From Xanthomonas sp. 3793 (GTDB taxonomy: Bacteria; Pseudomonadota; Gammaproteobacteria; Xanthomonadales; Xanthomonadaceae), in NCBI RefSeq assembly GCF_024806835.1, contig NZ_JANTYU010000005.1:182126-214996 (forward strand): DNA of 32,871 nucleotides, written 5' to 3'. Of this stretch, positions 1-7,855 are shown piece after piece. The stretch's first letter is position 1, and each line of letters starts with the position of its first letter. The position numbers were made by a program, and so were the translations under genes. Below the pieces are notes generated by a model, which was given only the letters and a program-made list of their open reading frames with translations, did not search any database and was not told the DNA's origin.

Positions 1-300
1 TTCTCCCGCCAGCGGGAGAAGGTGGCGCAAGGCGCCGGATGAGGGCGCGTCCGCTCGCCGCATCCTTCGCGCCGCCGCAGCGACCTCCTCGCAACCCCAC
101 CGCCTGCTCCCCGCAGACCTCTTCCTTCTGCTGGCGGGAGAAGGTGGCGCAAGGCGCCGGATGAGGGCGCGTCCGCTCGCCGCAGCCGTCACGCCGCCGC
201 AGCGACCTCCCCGCAACCCCACCGCGTGCTCCCCGCAAGTCCCTTCCCTTCTCCCGCCAGCGGGAGAAGGTGGCGCAAGGCGCCGGATGAGGGCGGGCCT
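1..300. repeat. Tandem intergenic repeat, three units of about 124 bp
   Basis: Three units start at 1, 126 and 249. Each opens with a 9-bp-arm hairpin (TTCTCCCGC, then GCGGGAGAA; the second unit is slightly diverged) followed by GGTGGCGCAAGGCGCC and GGATGAGGGCG. The spacing is 125 and 123 bp. The third copy diverges after about 47 bp. Nothing in it looks coding. Similar hairpins are common between xanthomonad genes (from memory). The first unit begins exactly at the window edge, so the array may extend to the left. Confidence 0.8.
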
Positions 301-373
301 GGTTGGCGTAGCCTTCGCGCTGCCACGACGCCACGCACACGATGCTCTGCAACCCTCCATCGTCGTCGTCATC

Positions 374-889
374 ATGAAATTGCTCAGCCACCTGTTCCGT
401 GCCGGTCATTTCGTGATCCTGGCGTTTTTTGTGCTGTGCGCGGCGGGGCTGGTGGCGATGGCCGGGCTGGAGCTGTGGCATGGCTTTACCCCGGGCGGCG
501 ACATGGTGGTGCGCGACCGCTTCAACGTGGTGCTGGAGGCGATCGGCCTGCTCACCGTGGCGCTGGTGACGCTGGAACTGGGCCAGACCATCTTCGAAGA
601 AGAGATCCTGCGCGACGTCAAGGTCAGCGGCCCTACGCGCGTGCGGCGTTACCTGTCGCGGTTCTTCGTGGTGATCGTGATCGCGCTGGCGATCGAGACG
701 CTGGTGTCGATCTTCGAGCTGATGCACGACGACCCGGCCAAGCTGCCGTACGCGGCTGCCGTGGGTCTGTGCGCGGCGCTGTTGCTGATCGCCTGGGGCG
801 TATTCGTCAAACTCAATCGCAGTGCCGAAGAGCTGGAGCCAGAGGCGATGGAAGAAACCAAGCGCGAGGATCGCGAGGTCGAGGAATAA
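374..889 (+). CDS. Small four-helix membrane protein, PsiE-like
   Basis: A 171-residue inner-membrane protein with about four hydrophobic segments (roughly residues 9-30, 52-72, 93-115 and 125-145) and a charged Glu/Lys/Arg-rich C-terminus (about 150-171). Length, helix number and the segment LEAIGLLTVALVTLEL followed by an EEEILRD stretch recall the PsiE family of phosphate-starvation-inducible proteins, whose molecular role is unknown. The ATG at 374 was chosen because the residues encoded upstream in the same frame belong to the tandem repeat. It converges with the thioesterase gene, with only 6 bases between the two stop codons. The family assignment comes from recall of the pattern and is only moderately certain; that it is a real membrane protein is clear. 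Confidence 0.7.
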   Translation: MKLLSHLFRAGHFVILAFFVLCAAGLVAMAGLELWHGFTPGGDMVVRDRFNVVLEAIGLLTVALVTLELGQTIFEEEILRDVKVSGPTRVRRYLSRFFVVIVIALAIETLVSIFELMHDDPAKLPYAAAVGLCAALLLIAWGVFVKLNRSAEELEPEAMEETKREDREVEE

Positions 890-895
890 GCGCCG

Positions 896-1300
896 TCAGC
901 TGCTGACCGCTGGCAGCGGCGGCACCGTGGTTGGCTTGCCGTCGTCACCCAGCGCGATCATCACGAAGTTGCCGCGCGTGCACAGCTCGCGCGCGCCGCT
1001 GAGCAGGTCTTCGGCGATCAGTTCCACTTCCACCTTGATCGAGCTGCGCCCCACCGACACCACCCGGGCGATGGTCTCCACCATCTGGCCCTGGCGGATC
1101 GGCAACTTGAAATCCACCTGGTCCGAGCGCGCGGTCACCACGGTGCGGCGCGCATAGCGCGACGCGGCCAGAAACGCCGCCTTGTCCATCCACGCCAATG
1201 CCTGGCCACCGAACAAGGTGCCCATATGATTGGTGTGGTTGGGGAACACGATCTCGGCCATGCGGGCCTCGGTCGGTGCAACGGTGGTGATGCTGGTCAT
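896..1300 (-). CDS. Acyl-CoA thioesterase, hotdog fold (YciA-like)
   Basis: A 134-residue single hotdog-domain protein expected to hydrolyse acyl-CoA thioesters in the cytoplasm. The segment VFPNHTNHMGTLFGGQAL (about residues 18-34) is the family signature: an Asn/His loop leading into the GG helix, followed by MDKAAFLAA. The segment RSDQVDFKLPIRQG (58-71) is the usual second strand pair. Length fits the cytosolic acyl-CoA hydrolase family (YciA, about 130 residues). The same frame is open upstream to 1633, but the ATG at 1300 gives the family's normal N-terminus and the longer form would overlap the neighbouring gene. It is the last gene of the nrd run, 38 bases after the DUF3592-type gene. 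The physiological substrate cannot be told from sequence. Confidence 0.88.
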   Translation of the reverse strand: MTSITTVAPTEARMAEIVFPNHTNHMGTLFGGQALAWMDKAAFLAASRYARRTVVTARSDQVDFKLPIRQGQMVETIARVVSVGRSSIKVEVELIAEDLLSGARELCTRGNFVMIALGDDGKPTTVPPLPAVSS

Positions 1301-1338
1301 GAACGCGGTACCGGAAGGAGGAAGGAAAGCCAGCCAGA

Positions 1339-1791
1339 TCAGCTGCGCAGCGTCGGCAGGAAGCTCAGGTCCATGTAGTAGCGCGCCGGCCGCTGTGGAT
1401 CGACCAAGACCCGCAGCTGTTGCCCGTCGACCAGAAACGGCTGCGGATCGATCCACAGGTTGTCGCTGCGATACTCGGTCAAGGTGTTGTGCGTGCGGTC
1501 CTGGCGATGGGCAAGGATACGGAACGGGTGCATGCCGTTGACCTGCAAGGACGCATTGCGTTCCACGCACACGAAGGTCGCCTCCAGCACCGTACCATGC
1601 TGGCCCAACCAGACAGCGCGGCGCGCATGCCATATGCGATAGCCCAGGATGCCGCCACCCACGCCGCCGAACGCAACACCCAGCAGCAACAAGATCCAGC
1701 GCGCCTGATCGGGCAACAGCGCCGCACCAGTCAACAACCCCAGCCCCGCCAGCAGGAAGCTCCAGGCGACGATGGTGACGGTGGTGTTCAT
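1339..1791 (-). CDS. DUF3592-type membrane protein
   Basis: A 150-residue protein with two N-terminal hydrophobic helices (about residues 6-27 and 31-52) and a soluble C-terminal domain. In that domain a short strand (GTVLEATFVCVERN), the pair YRSDNLWIDP and the ending VLVDPQRPARYYMD match the pattern of DUF3592 proteins: two helices plus a small beta domain of unknown function. The ATG at 1791 begins directly before the first helix. It lies 40 bases downstream of the thioredoxin stop and 38 bases upstream of the thioesterase, so it is probably co-transcribed. The function is unknown; the family name is a recall-based call. Confidence 0.75.
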   Translation of the reverse strand: MNTTVTIVAWSFLLAGLGLLTGAALLPDQARWILLLLGVAFGGVGGGILGYRIWHARRAVWLGQHGTVLEATFVCVERNASLQVNGMHPFRILAHRQDRTHNTLTEYRSDNLWIDPQPFLVDGQQLRVLVDPQRPARYYMDLSFLPTLRS

Positions 1792-1831
1792 CGCCGGAAG
1801 CCTGCGCGGTTGCGATGGACTTCCGGCGCGC

Positions 1832-2161
1832 TCACAGCCCGCTACGGACCGCCGCTTCGACCTGCGCCGGCGACTGGAAACCGGGCAGGCGCGCCACTTC
1901 GCTGCCGTCGCGGTACAACGCCAGGGTCGGGGTCTGACGCAGGCCCAGGTCGCGGAAGAATTCCTCGCCCACCACCTCCAGCTTGACCTTCAACAAGGCC
2001 ACACCTTCGGCGGCATCGCTGTTGGCGAACTTGTCCAGCGACATGTCGAGCATGCGGCAGCCGGGGCAATTGTCCTTGTAGAAATCCACCAGTGCGCGCG
2101 GGTGCGCGGCCAGGATCTGGGTGTAGTGCTCAGGCGACGTGACGGTAATGGTCTGCATCAT
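1832..2161 (-). CDS. Thioredoxin-like protein with CPGC active site
   Basis: A 109-residue single thioredoxin domain. Residues 22-36 hold the strand VDFYKDN followed by the redox centre CPGC. The cis-proline loop QTPTLALYRDGSEV is near residues 75-90, and the end is the normal final helix. There is no signal peptide, so it acts in the cytoplasm. CPGC replaces the classical CGPC. Two adjacent ATGs (2161 and 2158) are possible starts. It overlaps the end of the flavodoxin gene by 32 bases, which ties its translation to that gene. Its place behind nrdA-nrdB-flavodoxin suggests, as an inference, that it reduces the C-terminal CxxC of NrdA, as NrdH does in class Ib operons. Confidence 0.88.
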   Translation of the reverse strand: MMQTITVTSPEHYTQILAAHPRALVDFYKDNCPGCRMLDMSLDKFANSDAAEGVALLKVKLEVVGEEFFRDLGLRQTPTLALYRDGSEVARLPGFQSPAQVEAAVRSGL

Positions 2162-2615
2162 GGGGATCGTGTGTGCATTGGGCCAGGACCTCGTCGGTCC
2201 AGGCGGCGATGGCCTGCGCGTCGCGCTGGCCGTGGGGCATCTGTTCGATGGTCAAACGCGGAAACGGGCTGGCGAAGAACTGTGCGATGCGATGCACCGC
2301 ACCGCAAAAATAGTCCTCGCCCCACTGGGTTTCGCCTGTGCCGAACACGGCCACCTGCGGTGGCTTGCCCAGCGTTTCAACCAACTCGACGATAAAACGT
2401 TTCATCTCCGACGGCGTGCGCCCGCCGTTGTCGGTCCAGCTGCCAAACAGGAACAGGTCGTACTGTCCCGGCGCATGCGGCACCTGTTCCAGCCGCTGCA
2501 CATCGGTCTCCAGCCAGGTCACCGTGTGCCCGGCCGCCTCACAGTGCAGCGCGACACTGCGCGCCACATCACGCGTGTTGCCGCTCAACGATGCCAGGGC
2601 CAGCAGGATGTTCAT
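2130..2615 (-). CDS. Flavodoxin downstream of nrdAB
   Basis: A 161-residue flavodoxin-fold protein. The FMN phosphate loop SLSGNTRDVA is at residues 9-18. The second flavin loop FGSWTDNGGRTP is near 56-68, with the Trp that normally stacks on the isoalloxazine, and FGTGETQWGEDYFCGA near 90-105 is the third loop with its usual Tyr. It is an electron carrier in the cytoplasm. It starts at the ATG at 2615 and overlaps the thioredoxin gene by 32 bases. Length is that of a short-chain flavodoxin; NrdI proteins are usually shorter (about 120-155 residues), so NrdI identity is not claimed. Its position between nrdB and a thioredoxin suggests a role in assembling or repairing the NrdB cofactor (inference). 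Confidence 0.87.
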   Translation of the reverse strand: MNILLALASLSGNTRDVARSVALHCEAAGHTVTWLETDVQRLEQVPHAPGQYDLFLFGSWTDNGGRTPSEMKRFIVELVETLGKPPQVAVFGTGETQWGEDYFCGAVHRIAQFFASPFPRLTIEQMPHGQRDAQAIAAWTDEVLAQCTHDPHDADHYRHVA

Positions 2616-2816
2616 GGGGCGGGGATTCGGGAGTCGTGATTAGGGATTCGTCTAAAGCAGGGATTGGAGAGTCGAAGTGGAGATTCGCCAAAGCACATCA
2701 AGTTGCTGTTGCAAATCCCGCCTACCCCACTCTCCAATCCCGGATCTTGATGATTCGTAAAGCGCATTGATGCGGCTGCGACGAATCCCAAATCCCGAAT
2801 ACCTAATCCCGGCTCC
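2616..2816. repeat. GGGATTCG-rich intergenic repeat between nrdB and flavodoxin gene
   Basis: About 200 bases with repeated words of the type GGGATT(C/G)G on the left (2622-2695) and their complements AATCCC and CGAATCCC on the right (2710-2812). The two halves could fold back on each other. No open frame here has gene-like features. This is the style of short intergenic repeats seen between xanthomonad genes (recall). It separates nrdB from the flavodoxin-thioredoxin pair and may reduce read-through or mark a processing site. Confidence 0.6.
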
Positions 2817-3860
2817 TCACAGATCGTCGAAGCCGTTATCCGAATTGGTCTTCTTGTAGCTGGCATTGCGCATTTCGAAAAAGTCGGTCTTGGTTTCGGT
2901 GAAGTTGTCGGCGTAGGCCTTGATCCACGGCATCACGTTGTCGTTGGCGCCTTCGTACAGCTTCTCGATGCCGAGCATGCCGGCCATCTTGTTGGCGCGG
3001 TACTTCACGTAGCGGATCATCTCGTCCACGTCGATGCCGTCGATGCCGTCCAGCACTTCGGCGGTCCACACCGTTTCCAGGTCGATCGCGTGCTCGAAGG
3101 CCTTGTGCACGTAGTCGGTGAGCTGGTCGCCCTGCAATGCCTGGTTCTCGCCGATGATGGCGCGAATCAGCTCGCTGATGAACTTGGAGTGGGCCAGCTC
3201 GTCGCGGTTGATGAAGCTGATGATCTTGCCGGTGCCGGTCATGCGGTTCTGGCGGACCAGATTGTAGAAGTACGCAAAGCCGGAATAGAAGTTGATGCCT
3301 TCCAGGATCGAGGACTGGATCAGTGCGCGGATCAGCGTTTCGGCCGTCTTGTCGCGCATGAAGTCTTCGTAGGCGCCCATGATCGGCGCATTGCGCTTGA
3401 TGATGGTCGGATGCGTGCGCGCGATCTCGAACACGCGGTTCTGGTCGGCCAGGCCGGTGATCGAGGCCAGCACGTAGCTGTAGCTCTCGTTATGGATCAC
3501 TTCCTGCTGGCCGATGATCGCGGCATTGGCATGCGCGGCCGGGTCGGTGATGTATTCGGCGACGTTGTAGATGAAGCGCGTCTGCGGCGAATCCAGCGTG
3601 GCCAGCAAACCGATGATCGAATCGTAGGCATTCTTTTCGCGCGCCGACAGCTCGTTGTACTGGCGCGCGTCGCCCTTCATGTCCACCTCGTCGGGGATCC
3701 AGAAGTTGGTCGACAGCTCCTTGTACGCCCGATAGAAGGACGGGTACGGAATATCGTTCCAGTTGAGGATGCCGGAGGTTTCGCCATTGATGATGGCGGT
3801 GGAGCGGTTGGGGTGACGCGGCTCCAGGATCTTGATGCGCTCAAGCGGTGTTGCGGACAT
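2817..3860 (-). CDS. nrdB: Class I ribonucleotide reductase, beta subunit
   Basis: A 347-residue R2 subunit that holds the metal-radical cofactor and drives NrdA to reduce ribonucleoside diphosphates to deoxyribonucleotides. All metal ligands can be placed: Asp90 (LDSPQTR), Glu120 and His123 (QQEVIH), Glu187 (SILEGINFY), and Glu221 and His224 (NRDELAHS). The radical Tyr is present at 127, four residues after His123, as in E. coli Y122. The length is close to the usual 340-380. The C-terminal tail ends in GFDDL, which would dock on NrdA. It lies 176 bases downstream of nrdA, with strong hairpins in between. With Tyr present it is Ia/Ib-like rather than class Ic; sequence alone does not decide between Fe and Mn. 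Confidence 0.96.
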   Translation of the reverse strand: MSATPLERIKILEPRHPNRSTAIINGETSGILNWNDIPYPSFYRAYKELSTNFWIPDEVDMKGDARQYNELSAREKNAYDSIIGLLATLDSPQTRFIYNVAEYITDPAAHANAAIIGQQEVIHNESYSYVLASITGLADQNRVFEIARTHPTIIKRNAPIMGAYEDFMRDKTAETLIRALIQSSILEGINFYSGFAYFYNLVRQNRMTGTGKIISFINRDELAHSKFISELIRAIIGENQALQGDQLTDYVHKAFEHAIDLETVWTAEVLDGIDGIDVDEMIRYVKYRANKMAGMLGIEKLYEGANDNVMPWIKAYADNFTETKTDFFEMRNASYKKTNSDNGFDDL

Positions 3861-3933
3861 GGATTTCTACTCGTGTTTCAGGCGTCGCGCGCGCGTGCAG
3901 CGGAGACGACGACAGCAATCATTCTGGAGGAAA

Positions 3934-3952
3934 GCCCCCTGAGTCAGGGGGC
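3934..3952. other. 19-bp near-perfect palindrome between nrdA and nrdB
   Basis: GCCCCCTGA (3934-3942), one base, then TCAGGGGGC (3944-3952). The arms are fully complementary over 9 bp. It sits 74 bases upstream of the nrdB start. With a one-base spacer it would open slightly as RNA; as DNA it is a dyad that could bind a dimeric protein. No T run follows on either strand, so it is not a typical intrinsic terminator. Confidence 0.6.
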
Positions 3953-3992
3953 GCGCCAAAGGCGCGGGGTGTGGGAGCTGGTGAAGCAGGGT

Positions 3993-4017
3993 CCACGGTT
4001 CGCAACGCGAACCGTGG
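3993..4017 (-). other. 11-bp stem-loop in the nrdA-nrdB intercistronic region
   Basis: CCACGGTTCGC (3993-4003), loop AAC, GCGAACCGTGG (4007-4017): a perfect 11-bp stem with a 3-nt loop, 20 bases after the nrdA stop codon. No U tract follows toward nrdB. It therefore looks more like a 3'-end stabiliser or partial attenuator setting the nrdA:nrdB ratio than a full terminator. This role is inferred from position. Confidence 0.6.
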
Positions 4018-4036
4018 AAGCGAAGCGCGAATGCGC

Positions 4037-6535
4037 TTAGCTACTGCACCACTCGCACTCGCTGATATCGATATCGTTGGAGCGCACGTAGTACGTGGTC
4101 TTCAAGCCTTCGCGCCAGGCGGTCATGTGCAGGTCCAGCAACGTGCTCGCACGGATGGTGCTGGGCACGTAGAAGTTGAAGCTGATCGACTGGTCGACGT
4201 GGCGCTGGCGACGCGCGTTCTGACGCACGCTGGCGAACTGGTCGACCTTGTAGGCGCCCTTCTCGTAGTACGGCCAGGTTTCCAGCGACAGGCCCGGAGC
4301 GGCGACCGGACGACGGAAGTCCTTCTTTTCTTCGTAATAGAACGCGCTGTAGATCGGGTCGATCGAGGCGGTGGAACCGGCGATCTGCGCGGTGCTCATG
4401 TTCGGCGCCACCGCCAGCATCCAGGCATTGCGCACGCCATTGACCGACACCTGCGCCGACAGCTCCAGCCACTGCGGGCTGTTGTAGTCGCGCGCACGGA
4501 AGTACTCGCCGTTATGCCAGTCGCTGCCGCGGAACACGCTGTAGGTGCCCTTTTCCTTGGCCAGCTCCATGCTTGCCTGGATGGTCAGGTAGTTGATGCG
4601 CTCGTACAGCTCGTCGCTGTAGTCCTCGGCTTCCTTGGCATTCCAATGGATGGCTTTCTGCGCCAGCAGATGGTGCCAGCCGAAGGTGCCCAGGCCGATG
4701 GCGCGGTACTTCTGGTTGGTGATGGTGGCCTGCGGCACCGGCAACTGGTTCAGATCGATCACGTTGTCGAGCATGCGCACCTGGATCGGGATCAGACGCT
4801 CCAGCACATCGGCGCCCAGCAGATCGGCCTGGTCGTCCTGCGCGATGATCGCGCGGCCCAGGTTGATCGAGGACAGGTTGCACACGACGAAGTCGCCGGC
4901 CTTCTTGGTGGTGACGATCTGATTGCCGCTGATGATCTCCTGCATCATCCGCGTCGGGCTCATGTTCTGCAGGATCTCGGTGCACAGGTTGGACGAATAG
5001 ACCATGCCCTCGTGCTTGTTCGGATTCTTGCGATTGACTTCATCGCGATAGAACATGAACGGATTGCCGGTTTCCAGCTGGCTGACCATGATCCGCTTGA
5101 AGATCTCGATCGCCTTGACCGTCTTGCGGGTGATGCGCTCGTCCGCAACCACTTCCTCGTACTTGCGACGGAAGCTGCTGTTGGCGTCGCCCTTCTTCTC
5201 ATCAAAGAAGTCCTGCAGGTACCAGCCCTTGATCCGCTTCACTTCGTGCGGATCGAATAGATACCAGTCGCCGCGGCGCTCGACCGCTTCCATGAACAGG
5301 TCGGGGATGCATACCGAGGTGAACACGTCGTGCGCACGCAGACGCTGGTCGCCGTTGTTCAGGCGCAGATCCAGGAACGACTCGATGTCGCGGTGGAAGA
5401 TGTCCAGATAGACCGCGATGGCGCCCTTGCGCTGGCCCAGCTGATCCACCGACACCGCGGTGTTGTTGAGCTGCTTGATCCACGGCACCACGCCGCCGGA
5501 GGAATTGGACACGCCGCGGATCGCCGAACCGGACGAACGCACATAGCCCAGGTACGCGCCCACGCCGCCGCCGTGCTTGGACACGCGCGCCACGTCGGTG
5601 TTGGAGTCGTAGATGCCCTGCAGGCTGTCGTCGACGGTGTCGATGAAGCAGCTCGACAGCTGGCCGCCGACCTTGCCGGCATTGGCCAGGGTCGGGGTGG
5701 CCACGGTCATGTACAGGTTGGACAGCGCCCAGTAGGCCTCGCCGACCAGCTGCATGCGGCGCTCGCGGCTGCCCTTGCCATTGCCGATCTCGTCCTGCAT
5801 CAGGTACAGCGCGATGGTCAGCCAGCGCTCCTGCGGCAGCTCGAACACGCCGCGCGAGTTGTCGGTGGCCAGGTAGCGCGTGGCCAGCAGGTACAGGCCG
5901 TTGTAGGCGAACAACTTGTCGCGCTCGGGCTCGATCATCTTGCCGGCTTCGATCAGTTCGTCCTTGGAGTAGCGGCGCAGGATGTCGTTGGAATAGACAT
6001 TGCGGTCGGCCAGGCTCTCCTGCAGGCCGACGAACGAGCCGTACTTCTGGCTGGCGTCGTAGAACCGGTTGCGGCTGGCGCGCTTGTACAAGCGGCGCAG
6101 GTACAGACGCGCGGCGAAGTGCTCCCACTCCGGGGTGGTCAGATCGACGCGGGCCTCGGCCTCGCGGATCAGATGGTCGACCAGGTCGTCGGCGTTGACG
6201 CTGTCCTTGCGCTCGACAAAGCCGAACACCGAGCGCTTGTAATCGGCCACGTCCAGCTGCGGGAACTCGGCATGGATCTGGTCGATCGCGCGATCCAGGC
6301 GCTCGGCCTCGAACGGAATCTTGCGGTTGCCGGCTTCCTTTGTGATCCAAGTGGCGACGGCTTGTTCTTCGATGGTCTGTGCGTGCATTGCAATGGCTTG
6401 GCGGGGGGGCGGCACGACGTCCGACGGGTCGGTCAACTCCGGCGCGCCGCAACCGGGCGCGCTGACACTGGCGGGAACGCTGGGTGTGGCTAGGGTACCG
6501 GCGGCGATCGCGGCAAGGGTGTCGTTGGTGGTCAT
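4037..6535 (-). CDS. nrdA: Class I ribonucleotide reductase, alpha subunit
   Basis: An 832-residue R1 subunit, the catalytic partner of NrdB. The active site is complete: Cys296 (SSCF) and Cys552 (VVCNLSS) are the reducible pair, and NLCTE holds Asn516, thiyl Cys518 and Glu520. Tyr815-Tyr816 (KTTYYV) form the radical path, and the tail Cys827/Cys830 (CEWC) passes electrons from thioredoxin. Residues about 60-145 look like a divergent ATP-cone without the usual KRDG motif. The first 50 residues are an Ala/Pro-rich extension of low complexity. The ATG at 6535 was chosen because GGAGG (6540-6544 on the minus strand) lies just upstream. The frame stays open back to 7048, and Met50 is another possible start. 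It is the first gene of the operon. Confidence 0.95.
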   Translation of the reverse strand: MTTNDTLAAIAAGTLATPSVPASVSAPGCGAPELTDPSDVVPPPRQAIAMHAQTIEEQAVATWITKEAGNRKIPFEAERLDRAIDQIHAEFPQLDVADYKRSVFGFVERKDSVNADDLVDHLIREAEARVDLTTPEWEHFAARLYLRRLYKRASRNRFYDASQKYGSFVGLQESLADRNVYSNDILRRYSKDELIEAGKMIEPERDKLFAYNGLYLLATRYLATDNSRGVFELPQERWLTIALYLMQDEIGNGKGSRERRMQLVGEAYWALSNLYMTVATPTLANAGKVGGQLSSCFIDTVDDSLQGIYDSNTDVARVSKHGGGVGAYLGYVRSSGSAIRGVSNSSGGVVPWIKQLNNTAVSVDQLGQRKGAIAVYLDIFHRDIESFLDLRLNNGDQRLRAHDVFTSVCIPDLFMEAVERRGDWYLFDPHEVKRIKGWYLQDFFDEKKGDANSSFRRKYEEVVADERITRKTVKAIEIFKRIMVSQLETGNPFMFYRDEVNRKNPNKHEGMVYSSNLCTEILQNMSPTRMMQEIISGNQIVTTKKAGDFVVCNLSSINLGRAIIAQDDQADLLGADVLERLIPIQVRMLDNVIDLNQLPVPQATITNQKYRAIGLGTFGWHHLLAQKAIHWNAKEAEDYSDELYERINYLTIQASMELAKEKGTYSVFRGSDWHNGEYFRARDYNSPQWLELSAQVSVNGVRNAWMLAVAPNMSTAQIAGSTASIDPIYSAFYYEEKKDFRRPVAAPGLSLETWPYYEKGAYKVDQFASVRQNARRQRHVDQSISFNFYVPSTIRASTLLDLHMTAWREGLKTTYYVRSNDIDISECEWCSS

Positions 6536-6901
6536 GCATCCTCCATGCGTAGGCACACGAACCCGCTCGGGGACGGGCTGCGGCCGGATCCGGACTCCCT
6601 GGACAGCGATGGCGGTACGCGACGACCAGCACGCAAGACCCACGGTCTGCGGCGGCATCGCCTTACCAGCCATCTCCTTACCGGAGATTCCACGGCCGCC
6701 ACCGCGCGGTGTGCTGTCGCGCAGTGGTCGGTGGCGAAACAACAGCGGCGCAACGAGACCACGCCGCCCGCTCCAGGCGACGCCCGGATGGCTGTGATCG
6801 TTCGTTGCTGCCGCCGCGGAGAGGCGTTTGAAGGGCAACCTGCTGCAAATCAATGCTCTCACTGGTCCGGACGCCTTGGGCGACCAACCACCGACTCCCC
6901 C

Positions 6902-6930
6902 AAGATAGTGGGGTCCCCCGGAGGGGTCAA
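6902..6930 (-). promoter_or_regulatory. Probable sigma-70-type promoter of the nrd operon
   Basis: Read on the minus strand, TTGACC (6925-6930) and TATCTT (6902-6907) are separated by exactly 17 bases. This places the transcription start near 6895, about 360 bases before the nrdA ATG. The DNA just around it is lower in GC than the flanks. The leader contains a small hairpin (ATCTCC, 5-nt loop, GGAGAT) and no stop codon in the nrdA frame. Prediction only; no experimental start site is known to me. Confidence 0.55.
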
Positions 6931-6959
6931 CACCAAATGTAGGAAAATCCCGTAAACCC

Positions 6960-7855
6960 TTGCAGGACAAAGCACTGTCTGACGAACGGTCGGCGCTCCC
7001 CCTTGGAACCCGCCAATTTGGTTGCGCAGTCAAGACCCAAACCGGCAATTCTGTCGATCAGTTGGGTCCGGTTGGGTTGGCTGCGACACGCATCGATGCT
7101 GAAGCCAGTCACAGTTGGCCGTCTGCGTCAGGCGGCACACCCAAGCTACGGAAGCAAACTCGCTACTGCCGAATCCAGGCGAGCGCCGCCGCCCTCTCTA
7201 TTGGACGTTGCGGTAGAGGGCCCCGCAGCAAGAACGCGCAGCGTCGAGGGCGCTGCCCTCACCGCTTGCGGGACACGCCGTGAACCCGTCCCTGGGGGCT
7301 CGGTGGCGGCATCCATGCCGCCACACGGTCCCGCAACCGGTAAGGACACCGCACCAGACAGTTGGTCGGCGCGCAGTCGAAAAGCCGTCTATCGCGCGCT
7401 GCGCATCGGGCGTGGAGCCGATGCTTCACGATCGAACAAGGCACACCCAGCACTGCTCTTACTTTGCGTACCGACCATTTCGACTGGTCCTTGCCCGCTC
7501 ACCGTCGCGGGACCCTGAGCGGCATGGATGCCGCGCCGGAGCCTACAAGGACGTACTTGCGGCGTGTCCCGCGATGGTGGGCGGGCAAGGGCCCTGCAGC
7601 CAAGCGCCAGACCAACCGCTCTACCGCTGATCCATTCCCACCTTCTAAGCTCTCGATGCACAACGTACAAAGCAGCCGAGACCTGCAGCGGTATGGTTGT
7701 TCAGTCGCGACCGGATGCTCGAATCAAAAGCCTGGTGCGTCGAGGGCGCTGTGCCCTCACCGCTTGCGGGACACGCCATGAATGGCCGAGAAGGCGCCTT
7801 GTCAGCCCCTCTCAGATGAACTACGTGACGCCTTGTGCGCAGCCCATGCGCGGCC
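6960..7855. repeat. Gene-free region with dispersed xanthomonad repeats
   Basis: About 900 bases with no convincing gene. A 44-46 bp element (GCGTCGAGGGCGCT...CACCGCTTGCGGGACACGCC) occurs at 7241-7284 and again at 7737-7782; the second copy forms a GAGGGC/GCCCTC hairpin. A related segment in inverted orientation (GGCGTGTCCCGC) lies near 7563-7574. The first copy is followed by a perfect palindrome, GGCGGCAT CC ATGCCGCC (7305-7322), and GGCATGGATGCC-type sequence recurs near 7522. These are probably mobile-type intergenic palindromes. No transposase, tRNA or CRISPR features were seen. Confidence 0.6.

Noticed and set aside
3090..6493. Long plus-strand open frames opposite nrdB and nrdA
   Set aside because: They mirror the minus-strand genes in high-GC DNA, have composition rich in Val/Gly/His/Gln/Asp without any motif, and nrdA/nrdB are certain.
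6930..6943. NrdR box overlapping the nrd -35 region
   Set aside because: ACACCAAATGTAGG matches only about 9 of 14 consensus positions, and no second box at the usual spacing was found.
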